In this document: positions 38,090 to 48,799 of the stretch, one piece after another
Position numbering within the stretch: the first letter of the stretch is position 1
Layout of the letters: every line of letters starts with the position of its first letter
NCBI RefSeq assembly: GCF_030463535.1
Contig: NC_132881.1
Location: forward strand, 5,285,526-5,349,525
From: Salminus brasiliensis
Lineage: Eukaryota > Chordata > Actinopteri > Characiformes > Bryconidae
Reading direction: 5' to 3'
Length of the DNA: 64,000 nt
The notes under the pieces: model-generated
What the model was told of the DNA's origin: nothing
Databases searched by the model: none
The model's input: the letters and a program-made list of their open reading frames with translations, nothing else
Made by a program: the position numbers and the translations under genes

Positions 38090-38301
38090 CTCCTCCCCTC
38101 CTCTTCCCCTCCTCCTCCTCCCCTCCTCTTCCCCTCCTCTTCCCCTCCTCCTCCTCCCCTCCTCTTCCCCTCCTCTTCCCCTCCTCCTCCTCCTCTCCCC
38201 CTCCCCCTCCTCCCCCTCCCCTCCTCCCCTCCTCTTCCCCTCCTCCTCCTCCTCCTCCCCTCCCCTCCCCTCCTCCCCTCCCCTCCCCTCCTCCTCCTCC
38301 T
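38090..38301. repeat. Polypyrimidine CCT/CCCCTCCTCTT tract
   Basis: About 210 bp of uninterrupted C and T on the plus strand, built from CCCCTCCTCTT and CCTCCTCCT words. Such mirror-rich homopyrimidine DNA can form triplex or G-quadruplex structures (G runs on the minus strand). Pro/Ser/Leu and Gly/Glu frames through it are artefacts. Confidence 0.95.
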
Positions 38302-38304
38302 CTA

Positions 38305-38930
38305 TCCGGGCTTGGGACCTTATTCTCGTGTCCCTTCACCTCCCGCTCTGTAAACAGGGGGCGGGGCCAGCGGCGGCTCTGGGCATGCGCAGTTCATTTG
38401 CAGTGTGGCCGTGGAGCGGTGTGGGCCTGCTCGGACTGTGCGACTGCACGGTGAGTGTTGCGGGACGGGGCTCACGGCAGCCCCCGCTGCTGCGGACAGT
38501 AACTGAAGAACACGTGTGTTCACCTCAGACTCTCCAGAAGTCTCCGATAACACCAGAAAATGTCGCTAGTCGCCTTTTTTTTGTAAAGTCGTAAGTAAGG
38601 TGGGCTTGCCGAGGCCAGCTTCCTGTTTACTTCCCGCCTACTCGGCCGCGCGTCATCATAACTCGGCGCCTGATTGGCCTACAGACTTGATTGACGTGAC
38701 GGTGGCGGAGATCCAAGGAGATCATATTTAAATTATTTTTTTAATTCGTCGTATTTTAATTTAAAGTGTTATTATTTTCTCTTCAGATACAGAAAAAATG
38801 AGGAGTACTGAGGAATTGACTGAAGGCCCCGTTTGGTGTGGTTTTAAGGGAGGCGGCGGTGGCTCGCTAGGTTTGTGTGTGAGGCGTGTCTGTGACTGGC
38901 AGAGGCCATTACGCATGCGCGTAATCTCTT
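38305..38930 (+). promoter_or_regulatory. CpG-rich promoter-like block with possible non-coding first exon
   Basis: Contains a GC box (GGGGGCGGGGCC, ~38357) and an NRF1-like GGGCATGCGCAG (38381). It also has an inverted CCAAT box (38673-38677), a CRE-like TGACGTGA (38692) and a second NRF1-like ACGCATGCGCGT (38911). A consensus donor (GCACG|GTGAGTG) at 38450/38451 could end a 5'UTR exon. No coding exon for such a transcript is recognisable downstream in this window, so the target gene is unknown. Confidence 0.5.
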
Positions 38931-38970
38931 CTCTTTTGATTGTAATTCAGAATAATATATTGAGTTTAAT

Positions 38971-40545
38971 GTATAATTATCTATGTATTGTATGTATAAT
39001 TTAATTGAGTAACTATGGCTATGATAATGCATACTGCAAATTTTTTATTTTTTTTAGAAACGTTTATAGGGCAAAAAAGGTATGTATATATATATATATA
39101 TAATTTTTTTATTTATTTATATATATGTAATTAAAGATAAAATGTCAAAATCTATGAAAATCCGAGATTCTAAGATTTAATATAAAATTGGCTGCTTACA
39201 TTGGACCTGTAATGCTTCAGATAAGCTGCTATATATTCACAGTGATTGACTGAAGGGCTTTCTAAGAGGATATATTCACAATTTTTTTTTACATGGAATT
39301 ATATGGAAACAGTTTTTTAGTGGACAACAGTTGTTGTCCAGGTCCTTGCTGCCACAGGTGGCTGCTGAGAACCTTGTCTGTTAATGGCGTCCAGGGGACA
39401 CCAGAGGGCGCACTGCAACAACAAAACCCAGCCAGATACCAGATCCATTAAAAAATGACTGGATCCTGAGTAGTGGCATCTTCTTAAATGAAACTGCACT
39501 TGATAGGGGTTTGATAGTCAAACGAAGTGTTTAAAGAGCCTGACTCTGTTGGCCTTGCTCTGCATGTTCTAGTAGTGCTCTTCTGTTACAGTGGAGCATT
39601 TCACGCCCCCTTCAGGAACTCAGAATCAGAATCAGAATCTCTTTATTTCACCAAGTATGTTACACATACAAGGAATTTGTCTTGGTGAGAGCAACACGTA
39701 TGACAAGTAACAAAAAACACAGAACAGATTATTTACAGTCTTAAACTAAAGGAAAAAGACACTAAACAATAAATAGGGTAGGGGATAAATTAAAAAAGTA
39801 AAAAGTACTAAAGGTAATAAAGAGCTGAAAATATATTTACAGAAAAGAACATCTGTACAGGTGTGCAAATAGTCATAGTGCAAATAGGCAGAGTGCAAAT
39901 AGCTGTTCAGTCCGGTTTGGTACAGTTCAGTTGTATGTTTTGAGGTTTACAGTGGGAGGTGACCACTGTGGTTGAGGAGCGCTACAGCTCTGGGGAAGAA
40001 GCTGTTAGCATGGCGTGTTGTGCTGGTTTTGATGGACCGCAGTCTTCTACCAGAGGGGAGTGTCTGGAAGAGGTGGTGTCCAGGATGTGAGGGGTCAGAT
40101 GTAATCTTGCCAGCCCGCTTCCTCATCCTGCTGGTGTAGATCTGCTGAAGTGATGGCGGGTTACATCCAATGATCCTCTCTGCTGTCCTGATGATGCGCT
40201 GGAGTTTGGTTCTTTCTTGTGAGGTGGAGGAACCAAACCAGATAGTTATGGAGGCTGTGAGAATGGACTCGATGATCGCTGTGTAGAACTGGATCATCAG
40301 GGTCTGTGGCAGGTTGAATTTCTTGAGCTGTCTCAAGAAGAACATTCTTTGTTGAGCTTTCTTGATGATGGAGATGGTGTTTTTCTCCCATTTCAAGTCT
40401 CTGGAGATGGTGGTGCCCAGGAACTTGAGTGACTCCACCATTAATACTGCAGTGTTGTTGATGTGGAGGGGGGGGAAGGGTGGGTGGAACTGACTGTTCA
40501 TGTGCTGTCTAATATGTACATCCCACCCCTCAACAGGTGCCACTT
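38971..40545. repeat. Tandem duplication, copy 1 (interrupted by a LINE)
   Basis: 38971-39619 plus 40486-40545 equal one unit, nearly identical to 40546-41232. It is split by the LINE fragment at 39620-40485. It contains a (TA)n at 39086-39105. Confidence 0.9.
39620..40488 (-). mobile_element. 5'-truncated LINE, reverse-transcriptase C-terminus and 3'UTR
   Basis: On the minus strand, ~40485-39947 encodes the last ~180 aa of a non-LTR polymerase: a fingers/thumb-proximal segment (ESLKFLGTTISRDLKWEKN), then the family-typical ERTKLQRIIRTAERIIG and LPSGRRLRSIKTSTTRHANS. It ends in TAA, followed by a ~320-bp 3'UTR finishing in TCTGATTCTGATTCTG repeats. The catalytic YXDD region is missing. The first ~19 residues of the longest open frame (from 40543) belong to flanking DNA. 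Clade (L2/CR1/Rex1-like) is a guess. Confidence 0.88.
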
Positions 40546-41232
40546 GTATAATTATCTATGTATTGTATGTATAATTTAATTGAGTAACTATGGCTATGAT
40601 AATGCATACTGCAACTTTTTTTTTTTTTTTAGAAACGTTTATAGGGCAAAAAAGGTATGTGTGTGTATATATATATATATATATATAATTAAAGATAAAA
40701 TGTCAAAATCTATGACATTCCAAGATTCTAAGATTTAATATAAAATTGGCTGCTTACATTGGACCTGTAATGCTTCAGATAAGCTGCTATATATTCACAG
40801 TGATTGACTGAAGGGCTTTCTAAGAGGATATATTCACAATTTTTTTTTTACATGGAATTATATGGAAACAGTTTTTTAGTGGACAACAGTTGTTGTCCAG
40901 GTCCTTGCTGCCACAGGTGGCTGCTGAGAACCTTGTCTGTTAATGGCGTCCAGGGGACACCAGAGGGCGCAGTGCAACAACAAAACCCAGCCAGATACCA
41001 GATCCATTAAAAAATGCCTGGATCCTGAGTAGTGGCATCTTCTTAAATGAAACTGCACTTGATAGGGGTTTGATAGTCAAACGAAGTGTTTAAAGAGCCT
41101 GACTCTGTTGACCTTGCTCTGCATGTTCTAGTAGTGCTCTTCTGTTACAGTGGAGCATTTCACGCCCCCTTCAGGAACTGACTGTTCATGTGCTGTCTAA
41201 TATGTACATCCCACCCCTCAACAGGTGCCACT
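40546..41232. repeat. Tandem duplication, copy 2 (empty LINE site)
   Basis: Matches copy 1 from GTATAATTATCTATGTATTG to CAACAGGTGCCACT. At the position of the LINE it reads straight through (TTCAGGAACTGACTGTTCAT). Contains a (TA)n at ~40668-40687. Confidence 0.9.
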
Positions 41233-43172
41233 GGAAGCAGAAAAGTAATGTCACTTCACCTGTCAGTGACTTTTTAATGTCAGAACTGATGGGTTTTGGT
41301 GAATTTCGGCTTTACTCGTGCTGTGTTTCTGGTTCTGACGAACCAGAAACGGTCCTCCAGTCAGGAACATCTCCACAGCTGAACTTCAGCTCTAATGCTC
41401 AGTGTGCTGCTCCTCCTGCTGAAGAGTCTTTCACACACTGCTTCATCCATTTAGAGAGGATGAGCTTCAGCTGGGAGACTGGAGCTCCACCCTCAACTGA
41501 AAGCTGGTGTTTGAAGCTCAGGTTGGAGCTGCTGTGCTGTTTCTCATGAAGAAACTGCTGTAGTTTTACTACAGTAACGCTGTGCTCACCCTCACACCCT
41601 CCTGAAGTTCACCTCAGAGTCCTTCAACAGTCTGATCTTCACTGAACTTCTCCTACATGAGCTCCTGCTGCTGGATTCCTGGTGGTTGATGCTGGTGGTG
41701 CAGATGGAGGTGGAGGTCAGTGTTGAGATGCTGGGTTTCCTCTTAGACTGGGGCTGTGTGTAGCTGTTGGCGTTTCTCCTGCAGACGCTCTGTCAGAATG
41801 TCCGGCTGGTTCTGGACTGAGGAGCTTGTTCTGTTCAGGAGGAACATACGGTTCTAAAGGTTCTTGCTGGGCTGCAGGTGAAGTGCTGCTGAGAGTCTGG
41901 TGGTGTTTAACTCTACAGCATCAGTAGATGCTTGCATTTTTCCTCTCTGTAAAGCCACAGTGCTACCAGGGGTGCATTAACCCAGTGGGCTTTAGGAGCT
42001 GCAGCTGAGTGCACCGACCACCAGGGGGCTCCACAGGGTTCACTGTGAGTTCAGCAGTAAAATCAGCTGGAAGACTACAAGTGTTAAACAGGGGCGGCGC
42101 TGGGACAGTTTTAGGGGGCTTTTAGTAGCTGTGTGTTTCATCAGTTTTACGGCTGTTTCGACTCTAAACAGACATTTTAGGAGCTTTTTATTGATCCTGA
42201 GGGAAGAAACTGTGTTCAGCAGTTCAGCACATTGTGGAAAGCAGTCAGAGAGAACATTGAGCTAAATGGTAGAGAGTAGCCGTTCCCTCCAGACCATCAT
42301 TTAATACAGTAGGATATGATCCACCTTTTAAATGAGAGGGGGGCTGAAAACGGGCCTTTCATTAATGTGTCAGTAATTGTAATAATTTGAGCTTATTGGA
42401 GTTTCTGACATTATAAAAGTTCAATATCTGAAAGAAAAACTGGGCTTCATAATGTCCAGATCTAAAAGCTGTCCTGCTTCTGTAAAGAGCTACTGTAGCT
42501 TTAGCTAACATGCTAATACACTTCAGTACGGTGGAACTCAAAGTCCAGACAGTGTGATATAATGTCCCAAATATTTCCATAAATATAAATATGATCAGAT
42601 CTCAGTTGTTTGTTCATCGTTTCTCTAAAGTCTGTTTTAAAAGTCAGTGATTTTTCCCCCCAGTCTTTTTCAGGCCCTGACCCTGAGCTGACCCTGAGCT
42701 GACCCTGAGCTGATGTGAAGAAATCCGTGTTACCGTTCCTTCAAACCACTGAAAAACCTGCAGTGGAACCAGTGTTAAAAACAACGGACCACCTTTTCCA
42801 GATTGTTCAGACTGGACTTCTGGCTGCTGGACTGCATCCCTTCCTGAAACGTGTCCATCAGTGATGAAGAGACAGAGACTGAAAGACTGTAGAGAAAGTG
42901 TGTGTGTGATTAAACTGCTGTTCTAACAGCTCAGAGTGGACGAGTCCTCCTTTTAGTGTGGAGAGCAGCTGGAAGTGGGTCCTCCAGTCAGGAACATCTC
43001 CACTGCAGTTCCTGTGATGATCAGCTGTGATGCTCAGCTCAGCTCCACTGCTTTAACAGGGAGAGAGAGGACGAGAGACCTTATGTTTGTATGGAGAGGG
43101 AGGACCCTATAAGGTGGAGCTCCATGAGGAGATTCACACAATAGTGAGTGCTCCCAGAATTCCAGAGTGCTC

Positions 43173-43235
43173 ATTTGCATATTAAATGAGCACCTGACCA
43201 ATCAGAAGCAAGCAAAGTGAATGACTGCTTAAATA
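43173..43235 (+). promoter_or_regulatory. Promoter-like module in segment T copy 1
   Basis: Octamer ATTTGCAT (43173-43180), CCAAT (43198-43202) and TTAAATA (43229-43235) are arranged in the order and spacing of a compact RNA polymerase II promoter. The same three motifs recur in copies 2 and 3 with the same spacing, within one or two bases. Confidence 0.4.
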
Positions 43236-43311
43236 CCCTGAGATGTGAGCGGTGTTCTCGATGATGGTGAATTGTAAAAATAAGCAAATTTGAAGTTTTT
43301 CTTCACCGTGG

Positions 43312-43719
43312 ATGAGAACACTAGCGCAGCAGAATAAGTCAAACTCAGTGGTGAGATTTTCCTCAAATTTTGAAAAGCAAAAAATTTCTTTTTTCACTTC
43401 TGCAGTTTTGCAGCACTTTCTTGTGATAGTTCCTCACTCTCAGACCTTCCAGCGTCGGGGCCTCCGCCGGGGGAGCCGAGAAGCCTCCGGCCTGCCAGCG
43501 CCGGGGCCTCCGCCGGGGGAGCCGAGATGCCTCCGGCCTGCCGGCGCCGGGGCCTCCGCTGGGGGAGCCGAGATGCCTCCGGCCTGCCGGGGCCGGGGCC
43601 TCCGCTGGGGGAGCCGAGATGCCTCCGGCCTGCCAGGGCCCCCGCGCGTGGAAACCAGCTGCCTCTGGTCTACACCCACAAGGGGTGGAGAGCAAGAAAG
43701 GGTAAATTTGGGCCAATGA
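43312..43719 (+). CDS. Open frame through the 46-bp minisatellite, copy 1 (doubtful gene)
   Basis: The start MRTLAQQNKSNSV, then FEKQKISFFTSAVLQHFLVI, is shared by all three copies. It runs into the minisatellite, where the 46-bp unit shifts frame each repeat. The predicted Gly/Pro/Arg-rich part therefore cycles through three peptides and differs in length between copies (135, 159 and 140 aa). The minus strand of the same region (43182-43397) is also open. No known domain. Could be a non-coding transcript or nothing. Confidence 0.2.
   Translation: MRTLAQQNKSNSVVRFSSNFEKQKISFFTSAVLQHFLVIVPHSQTFQRRGLRRGSREASGLPAPGPPPGEPRCLRPAGAGASAGGAEMPPACRGRGLRWGSRDASGLPGPPRVETSCLWSTPTRGGEQERVNLGQ
43441..43660. 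repeat. 46-bp GC-rich minisatellite, copy 1
   Basis: Four full units plus a partial one (CCTGCCAGCGCCGGGGCCTC, then CGCCGGGGGAGCCGAGATGC). It is CpG-rich within AT-rich surroundings. Units differ by single substitutions. Confidence 0.9.
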
Positions 43720-44302
43720 ATCCAGTAACACTAGACCCAAACTTATACCCTTCCTCTGTTATGAAGCTGTAAGTATGTTAGAACTAGTTTTATCAGTTAT
43801 GGTAACTTCATTATGCAAACTCCTCCCACTCTACCATGAGTTTGAAGTCTGGTTCATCATTTCAGGTGATTAGTAGAAGTTGGTTCTTCTGTTTATTAAT
43901 TTATACTGAAGCTCATTTCACTGTGAAGACCCAAACATCTCAAACTTAAGCTCTGTGTCTGGGGTTGGGTCAGAAACACCAGAATCAGAACGTAAACTGC
44001 TGTGAACTTCTCTCCATAAAGAAGAACAGCATCCTTACACACACAGACCCACCCTGAGAGAACCAGCCAGCACTTTAACACTAGGCTTCACATTTATGGT
44101 AACAGCTCTGATCTACCAGTGATCAGTGTGTGACCTGGTGGGCCCTCCCAGGTCTGTCCAGTGGGTCACATGCTTTGGGTCATTGCTTTTTGGTATAGCT
44201 TTATAGGCCAGTTATATAATAGCACAGCTCTGTGATGCAGGTGTGGAGTTAATCAGCTGAACTTCACTACACTTCTACACTCCTACACTTCCTCCCTCGT
44301 TA

Positions 44303-44482
44303 GGGCAATGCTAATGAGGGAGGAGTTTACTAGTAGACTCAATAGGCTCCCTATATAGTGCAACGCTAATGAGGGAGGAGTAAACTAGTAGACTCAATAG
44401 GCTCCCTATATAGGGCAATACTAATGAGAGAGTAGTAAACTAGTAGACCTAATAGGCTCCCCTTTATATAGCACAATGCTAA
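44303..44482. repeat. 54-bp minisatellite, short array
   Basis: Three to four units of GCAATGCTAATGAGGGAGGA, then GTAAACTAGTAGACTCAATA and GGCTCCCTATATAG. The same unit forms the long array at 48800-49815. Confidence 0.85.
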
Positions 44483-44630
44483 TGACCTGGTGGGTCCTCC
44501 CAGGTCTGTCCAGTGGGTCACATGCTTTGGGTCAGTGCTTTTTGGTATAGCTTTATAGGCCAGTTATATAATAACAGCTCTGTGATGCAGGAGTGGAGTT
44601 AATCAGCTGAACCTCACTACACTTCTACAC

Positions 44631-45793
44631 TTGTTACCAAGAACTACGATGTCTGGTGAACATCATGCAAGTCTAAGAGCTCAATAGAGTGTCAATCATC
44701 ATAGTATAACAACCAGTACATCACACTAAATGCTGAATTAGCTCCAAGCAACTACACACATCTTTAAACCAGTCATTTCACTGATGGTAATCACAGAATC
44801 ACCCCTTTACCTCCTTGTGCTGAGCTTCATTTTAATAAAAAGGGGTTTGAGAGGACAATCGCTCCTGGGGTAAATGTTTCATGCCTCATGGTAGAATCTG
44901 TAGGCTGATTTGACCCCTTCCAACATACATAAACCAACCCTTAAACACTCTGAATTTCACTCCTCTGGACTCTAGACTATATGTTCAGTACACAACGTCT
45001 TGATGCAGTTCTGCAGGCCGAGCTAAGTCTGAAGCTAAAAGCTAGTTCAAATCAGCCAGGTAGCTAAACTGCTGGTGAGGTAACTCACATTAGCGTAGGT
45101 GACCGTTTGTTATCGCCTCTGCTAAACCAGCTGGTTAAGTTAGCCGGCTAACCAGCATTGGGTATGTTCTCATTGGAGGTTGAAGGTTTAGCTGATTTAC
45201 CAGCATATGATTCTTGTAGACCTGCTAAACCTGCATGTGATGACCAGCAGGTGATGTTTCCTCCACCCATTATTAATACACTGAGCTTAGATGCTAGCCC
45301 AGCTTGGTCATGCTGGTTATGTTGGTCGACCAGCTGATCCATGAGACTCAAAAGTAAACACGGCCTAAACTGCTGAAGAGTAAAGCTGTTCACCAGCTCA
45401 GCCAGACTGAACAGCTTCATACGACCAGACCAAACCAACTGAGAACAAACCGAGGAACATGAGGAACACTCTACTGTCTATTTACTCCCCTAATTTTACT
45501 CCAAACACATCCAGCTTATTGAACCCTCACAACCAGGATGTGAAACAGTGGTCAGGAGCACAGCTCTCAGCAGCTTCTCCAGTCAAGCAGACCAGAGTAA
45601 TACACACCTCCACCTGATGGAGGAAAAAGAGCAGCAGAAGGTCATGCAGCACCATCTTTGAGCAGCAGAGAGCAGAACAACGTCTCCAGAGGAAGAGAAG
45701 AAGAAGGAGCAGCAGTGAAAGCAGGTGAGTTAGTAACTAAACTCTGCTCTAATTTCAGTAGAATTGTTCTCTAGTGAAGAAAACACCTCACTG
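44631..45793. other. Spacer between segment T copies 1 and 2, with an exon-like donor
   Basis: Not shared with copy 1. It has CTGGT/CCAGC-rich sequence at ~45120-45420. The end (GCAGCAGTGAAAGCAG|GTGAGTTAGTAAC at ~45725) resembles the reverse complement of ~53270-53285, so copies 2 and 3 share an extra exon/donor-like boundary. No protein could be recognised. Confidence 0.4.
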
Positions 45794-47736
45794 AGCTGAA
45801 CTTCAGCTCTAATGCTCAGTGTGCTGCTCCTCCTGCTGAAGAGTCTTTCACACACTGCTTCATCCATTTAGAGAGGATGAGCTTCAGCTGGGAGACTGGA
45901 GCTCCACCCTCAACTGAAAGCTGGTGTTTGAAGCTCAGGTTGGAGCTGCTGTGCTGTTTCTCATGAAGAAACTGCTGTAGTTTTACTAAAGTAACGCTGT
46001 GCTCACCCTCACACCCTCCTGAAGTTCACCTCAGAGTCCTTCAACAGTCTGATCTTCACTGAACTTCTCCTACATGAGCTCCTGCTGCTGGACTCCTAGT
46101 GGTGGATGCTGGTGGTGCAGATGGAGGTGGAGGTCAGTGTTGAGATGCTGGGTTTCCTCTTAGACTGGGGCTGTGTGTAGCTGTTGGTGTTTCTCCTGCA
46201 GACGCTCTGTCAGAATGTCCGGCTGGTTCTGGACTGAGGAGCTTGTTCTGTTCAGGAGGAACATACGGTTCTAAAGGTTCTTGCTGGGCTGCAGGTGAAG
46301 CGCTGCTGAGAGTCTGGTGGTGTTTAACTCTACAGCATCAGTAGATGCTTGTGTTTTTCCTCTCTGTAAAGCCACAGTGCTACCAGGGGTGCATTAACCC
46401 AGTGGGCTTTAGGAGCTGCAGCTGAGTGCTCCGACCACCAGGGGGCTCCACAGGGTTCACTGTGAGTTCAGCAGTAAAATCAGCTGGAAGACTACAAGTG
46501 TTAAACAGGGGCGGCGCTGGGCCAGTTTTAGGGGGCTTTTAGTAGCTGTGTGTTTCATCAGTTTTGCGGCTGTTTCGACTCTAAACAGACATTTTAGGAG
46601 CTTTTTATTGATCCTGAGGGAAGAAACTGTGTTCAGCAGTTCAGCACATTGTGGAAAGCAGTCAGAGAGAACATTGAGCTAAATGGTAGAGAGTAGCCGT
46701 TCCCTCCAGACCATCATTTAATACAGTAGGATATGATCCACCTTTTAAATGAGAGGGGGGCTGAAAACGGGCCTTTCATTAATGTGTCAGTAATTGTAAT
46801 AATTTGAGCTTATTGGAGTTTCTGACATTATAAAAGTTCAATATCTGAAAGAAAAACTGGGCTTCATAATGTCCAGATCTAAAAGCTGTCCTGCTTCTGT
46901 AAAGAGCTACTGTAGCTTTAGCTAACATGCTAATACACTTCAGTACGGTGGAACTCAAAGTCCAGACAGTGTGATATAATGTCCCAAATATTTCCATAAA
47001 TATAAATATGATCAGATCTCAGTTGTTTGTTCATAGTTTCTCTAAAGTCTGTTTTAAAAGTCAGTGTTTTTCCCCCCAGTCTTTTTCAGGCCCTGACCCT
47101 GAGCTGACCCTGAGCTGACCCTGAGCTGACCCTGAGCTGATGTGAAGAAATCCGTGTTACCGTTCCTTCAAACCACTGAAAAACCTGCAGTGGAACCAGT
47201 GTTAAAAACAACGGACCACCTTTTCCAGATTGTTCAGACTGGACTTCTGGCTGCTGGACTGCGTCCCTTCCTGAAACGTGTCCATCAGTGATGAAGAGAC
47301 AGAGACTGAAAGACTGTAGAGAAAGTGTGTGTGTGATTAAACTGCTGTTCTAACAGCTCAGAGTGGACGAGTCCTCCTTTTAGTGTGGAGAGCAGCTGGA
47401 AGTGGGTCCTCCAGTCAGGAACATCTCCACTGCAGTTCCTGTGATGATCTGCTGAGTCTCAGCTCAGCTTCACTGCTTTAACAGGGAGAGAGAGGGCGAG
47501 AGACCTTATGTTTGTATGGAGAGGGAGGACCCTATAAGGTGGAGCTCCATGAAGAGATTCACACAATAGTGAGTGCTCCCAGAATTCCAGAGTGCTCATT
47601 TGCATATTAAATGAGCAACTGACCAATCAGAAGCAAGCAAAGTGAATGACTGCTTAAATACCCTGAGATGTGAGCGGTGTTCTCGATGATGGTGAATTGT
47701 AAAAATAAGCAAATTTGAAGTTTTTCTTCACCGTGG

Positions 47737-48216
47737 ATGAGAACACTAGCGCAGCAGAATAAGTCAAACTCAGTGGCCAGATTTTCCTCAAGTTTTGAAA
47801 AGCAAAAAATTTCTTTTTTCACTTCTGCAGTTTTGCAGCACTTTCTTGTGATAGTTCCTCACTCTCAGACCTTCCAGCGTCGGGGCCTCCGCTCGGGGAA
47901 GCCGAGACGCCTCCGGCCTTCCAGCGTCGGGGCCTTCCAGCGTCGGGGCCTTCCAGCGTCGGGGCCTCCGCTCGGGGGAGCCGAGACGCCTCCGGCCTTC
48001 CAGCGTCGGGGCCTCCGCTGGGGGAGCCGAGACGCCTCCGGCCTTCCAGCGTCGGGGCCTCCGCTGGGGGAGCCGAGACGCCTCCGGCCTTCCAGCGTCG
48101 GGGCCTCCGCTGGGGAAGCCGAGACGCCTCCGGCCTTCCAGCGTCGGGGCCTCCGCGCGTGGAAACCAGCTGCCTCTGGTCTACACCCACAAGGGGTGGA
48201 GAGCAAGAAAGGGTAA
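47737..48216 (+). CDS. Open frame through the 46-bp minisatellite, copy 2 (doubtful gene)
   Basis: Same N-terminal ~45 residues as copy 1 with two substitutions. It is followed by a longer frame-cycling repeat region, giving 159 aa in total. See the copy-1 entry for why coding status is doubtful. Confidence 0.2.
   Translation: MRTLAQQNKSNSVARFSSSFEKQKISFFTSAVLQHFLVIVPHSQTFQRRGLRSGKPRRLRPSSVGAFQRRGLPASGPPLGGAETPPAFQRRGLRWGSRDASGLPASGPPLGEPRRLRPSSVGASAGEAETPPAFQRRGLRAWKPAASGLHPQGVESKKG
47870..48163. repeat. 46/47-bp GC-rich minisatellite, copy 2
   Basis: About six units including two abbreviated 15-16-bp ones (CCTTCCAGCGTCGGGG). Unit-length variants of 46 and 47 bp occur. Confidence 0.9.
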
Positions 48217-48799
48217 ATTTGGGCCAATGAATCCAGTAACACTAGACCCAAATTTATACCCTTCCTCTGTTATGAAGCTGTAAGTATGTTAGAACTAGTT
48301 TTATCAGTTATGGTAACTTCATTATGCAAACTCCTCCCACTCTACCATGAGTTTGAAGTCTGGTTCATCATTTCAGGTAATTAGTAGAAGTTGGTTCTTC
48401 TGTTTATCAGTTTATACTGAAGCTCGTTTCACTCTGAAGACCCAAACATCTCAACCTCTTTGTCTGGGGTTGGGTCAGAAACACCAGAATCAGAACATAA
48501 ACTGCTGTGAATTTCTCTCCATAAAGAAGAACAGCATCCTTACACACCCAGACCCACCCTGAGAGAACCAGCCAGCACTTTAACACTAGGCTTCACATTT
48601 ATGGTAACAGCTCTGATCTACCAGTGATCAGTGTGTGACCTGGTGGGTCCTCCCAGGTCTGTCCAGTGGGTCACATGCTTTGGGTCAGTGCTTTTTGGTA
48701 TAGCTTTATAGGCCAGTTATATAATAACACAGCTCTGTGATGCAGGTGTGGAGTTAATCAGCTGAACTTCACTACACTTCTACACTTCCTCCCTCGTTA

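Larger units (their letters stand above)
41377..44480 (+). repeat. Triplicated segment T, copy 1
   Basis: Matches 45794-49080 with high identity at an offset of 4417-4425 bp, and the reverse complement of 50330-53145. In order it holds a CTGAGCTGACCC tandem (three units), an octamer/CCAAT/TATA-like module (43173-43235), a short open frame from 43312, a 46-bp GC-rich minisatellite (43441-43660) and a short 54-bp minisatellite (44303-44482). Part of its end is repeated again at 44485-44630. Confidence 0.9.

Noticed and set aside
37976..38594. Long Pro/Ser/Leu frames and a minus-strand Gly/Glu frame
   Set aside because: They are products of the C/T-only tract. They lack any domain, and overlapping frames are equally open.
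42362..42580. Identical 72-aa minus-strand frame at 42362-42580 and 46779-46997
   Set aside because: Identity reflects recent duplication of segment T. The frame has no domain and is disrupted in the diverged copy 3.
43182..43397. 71-aa minus-strand frame conserved in all three segment T copies
   Set aside because: It lies antisense across the promoter-like module and the shared plus-strand frame. Conservation is at DNA level throughout, with no codon-type bias evident to me.
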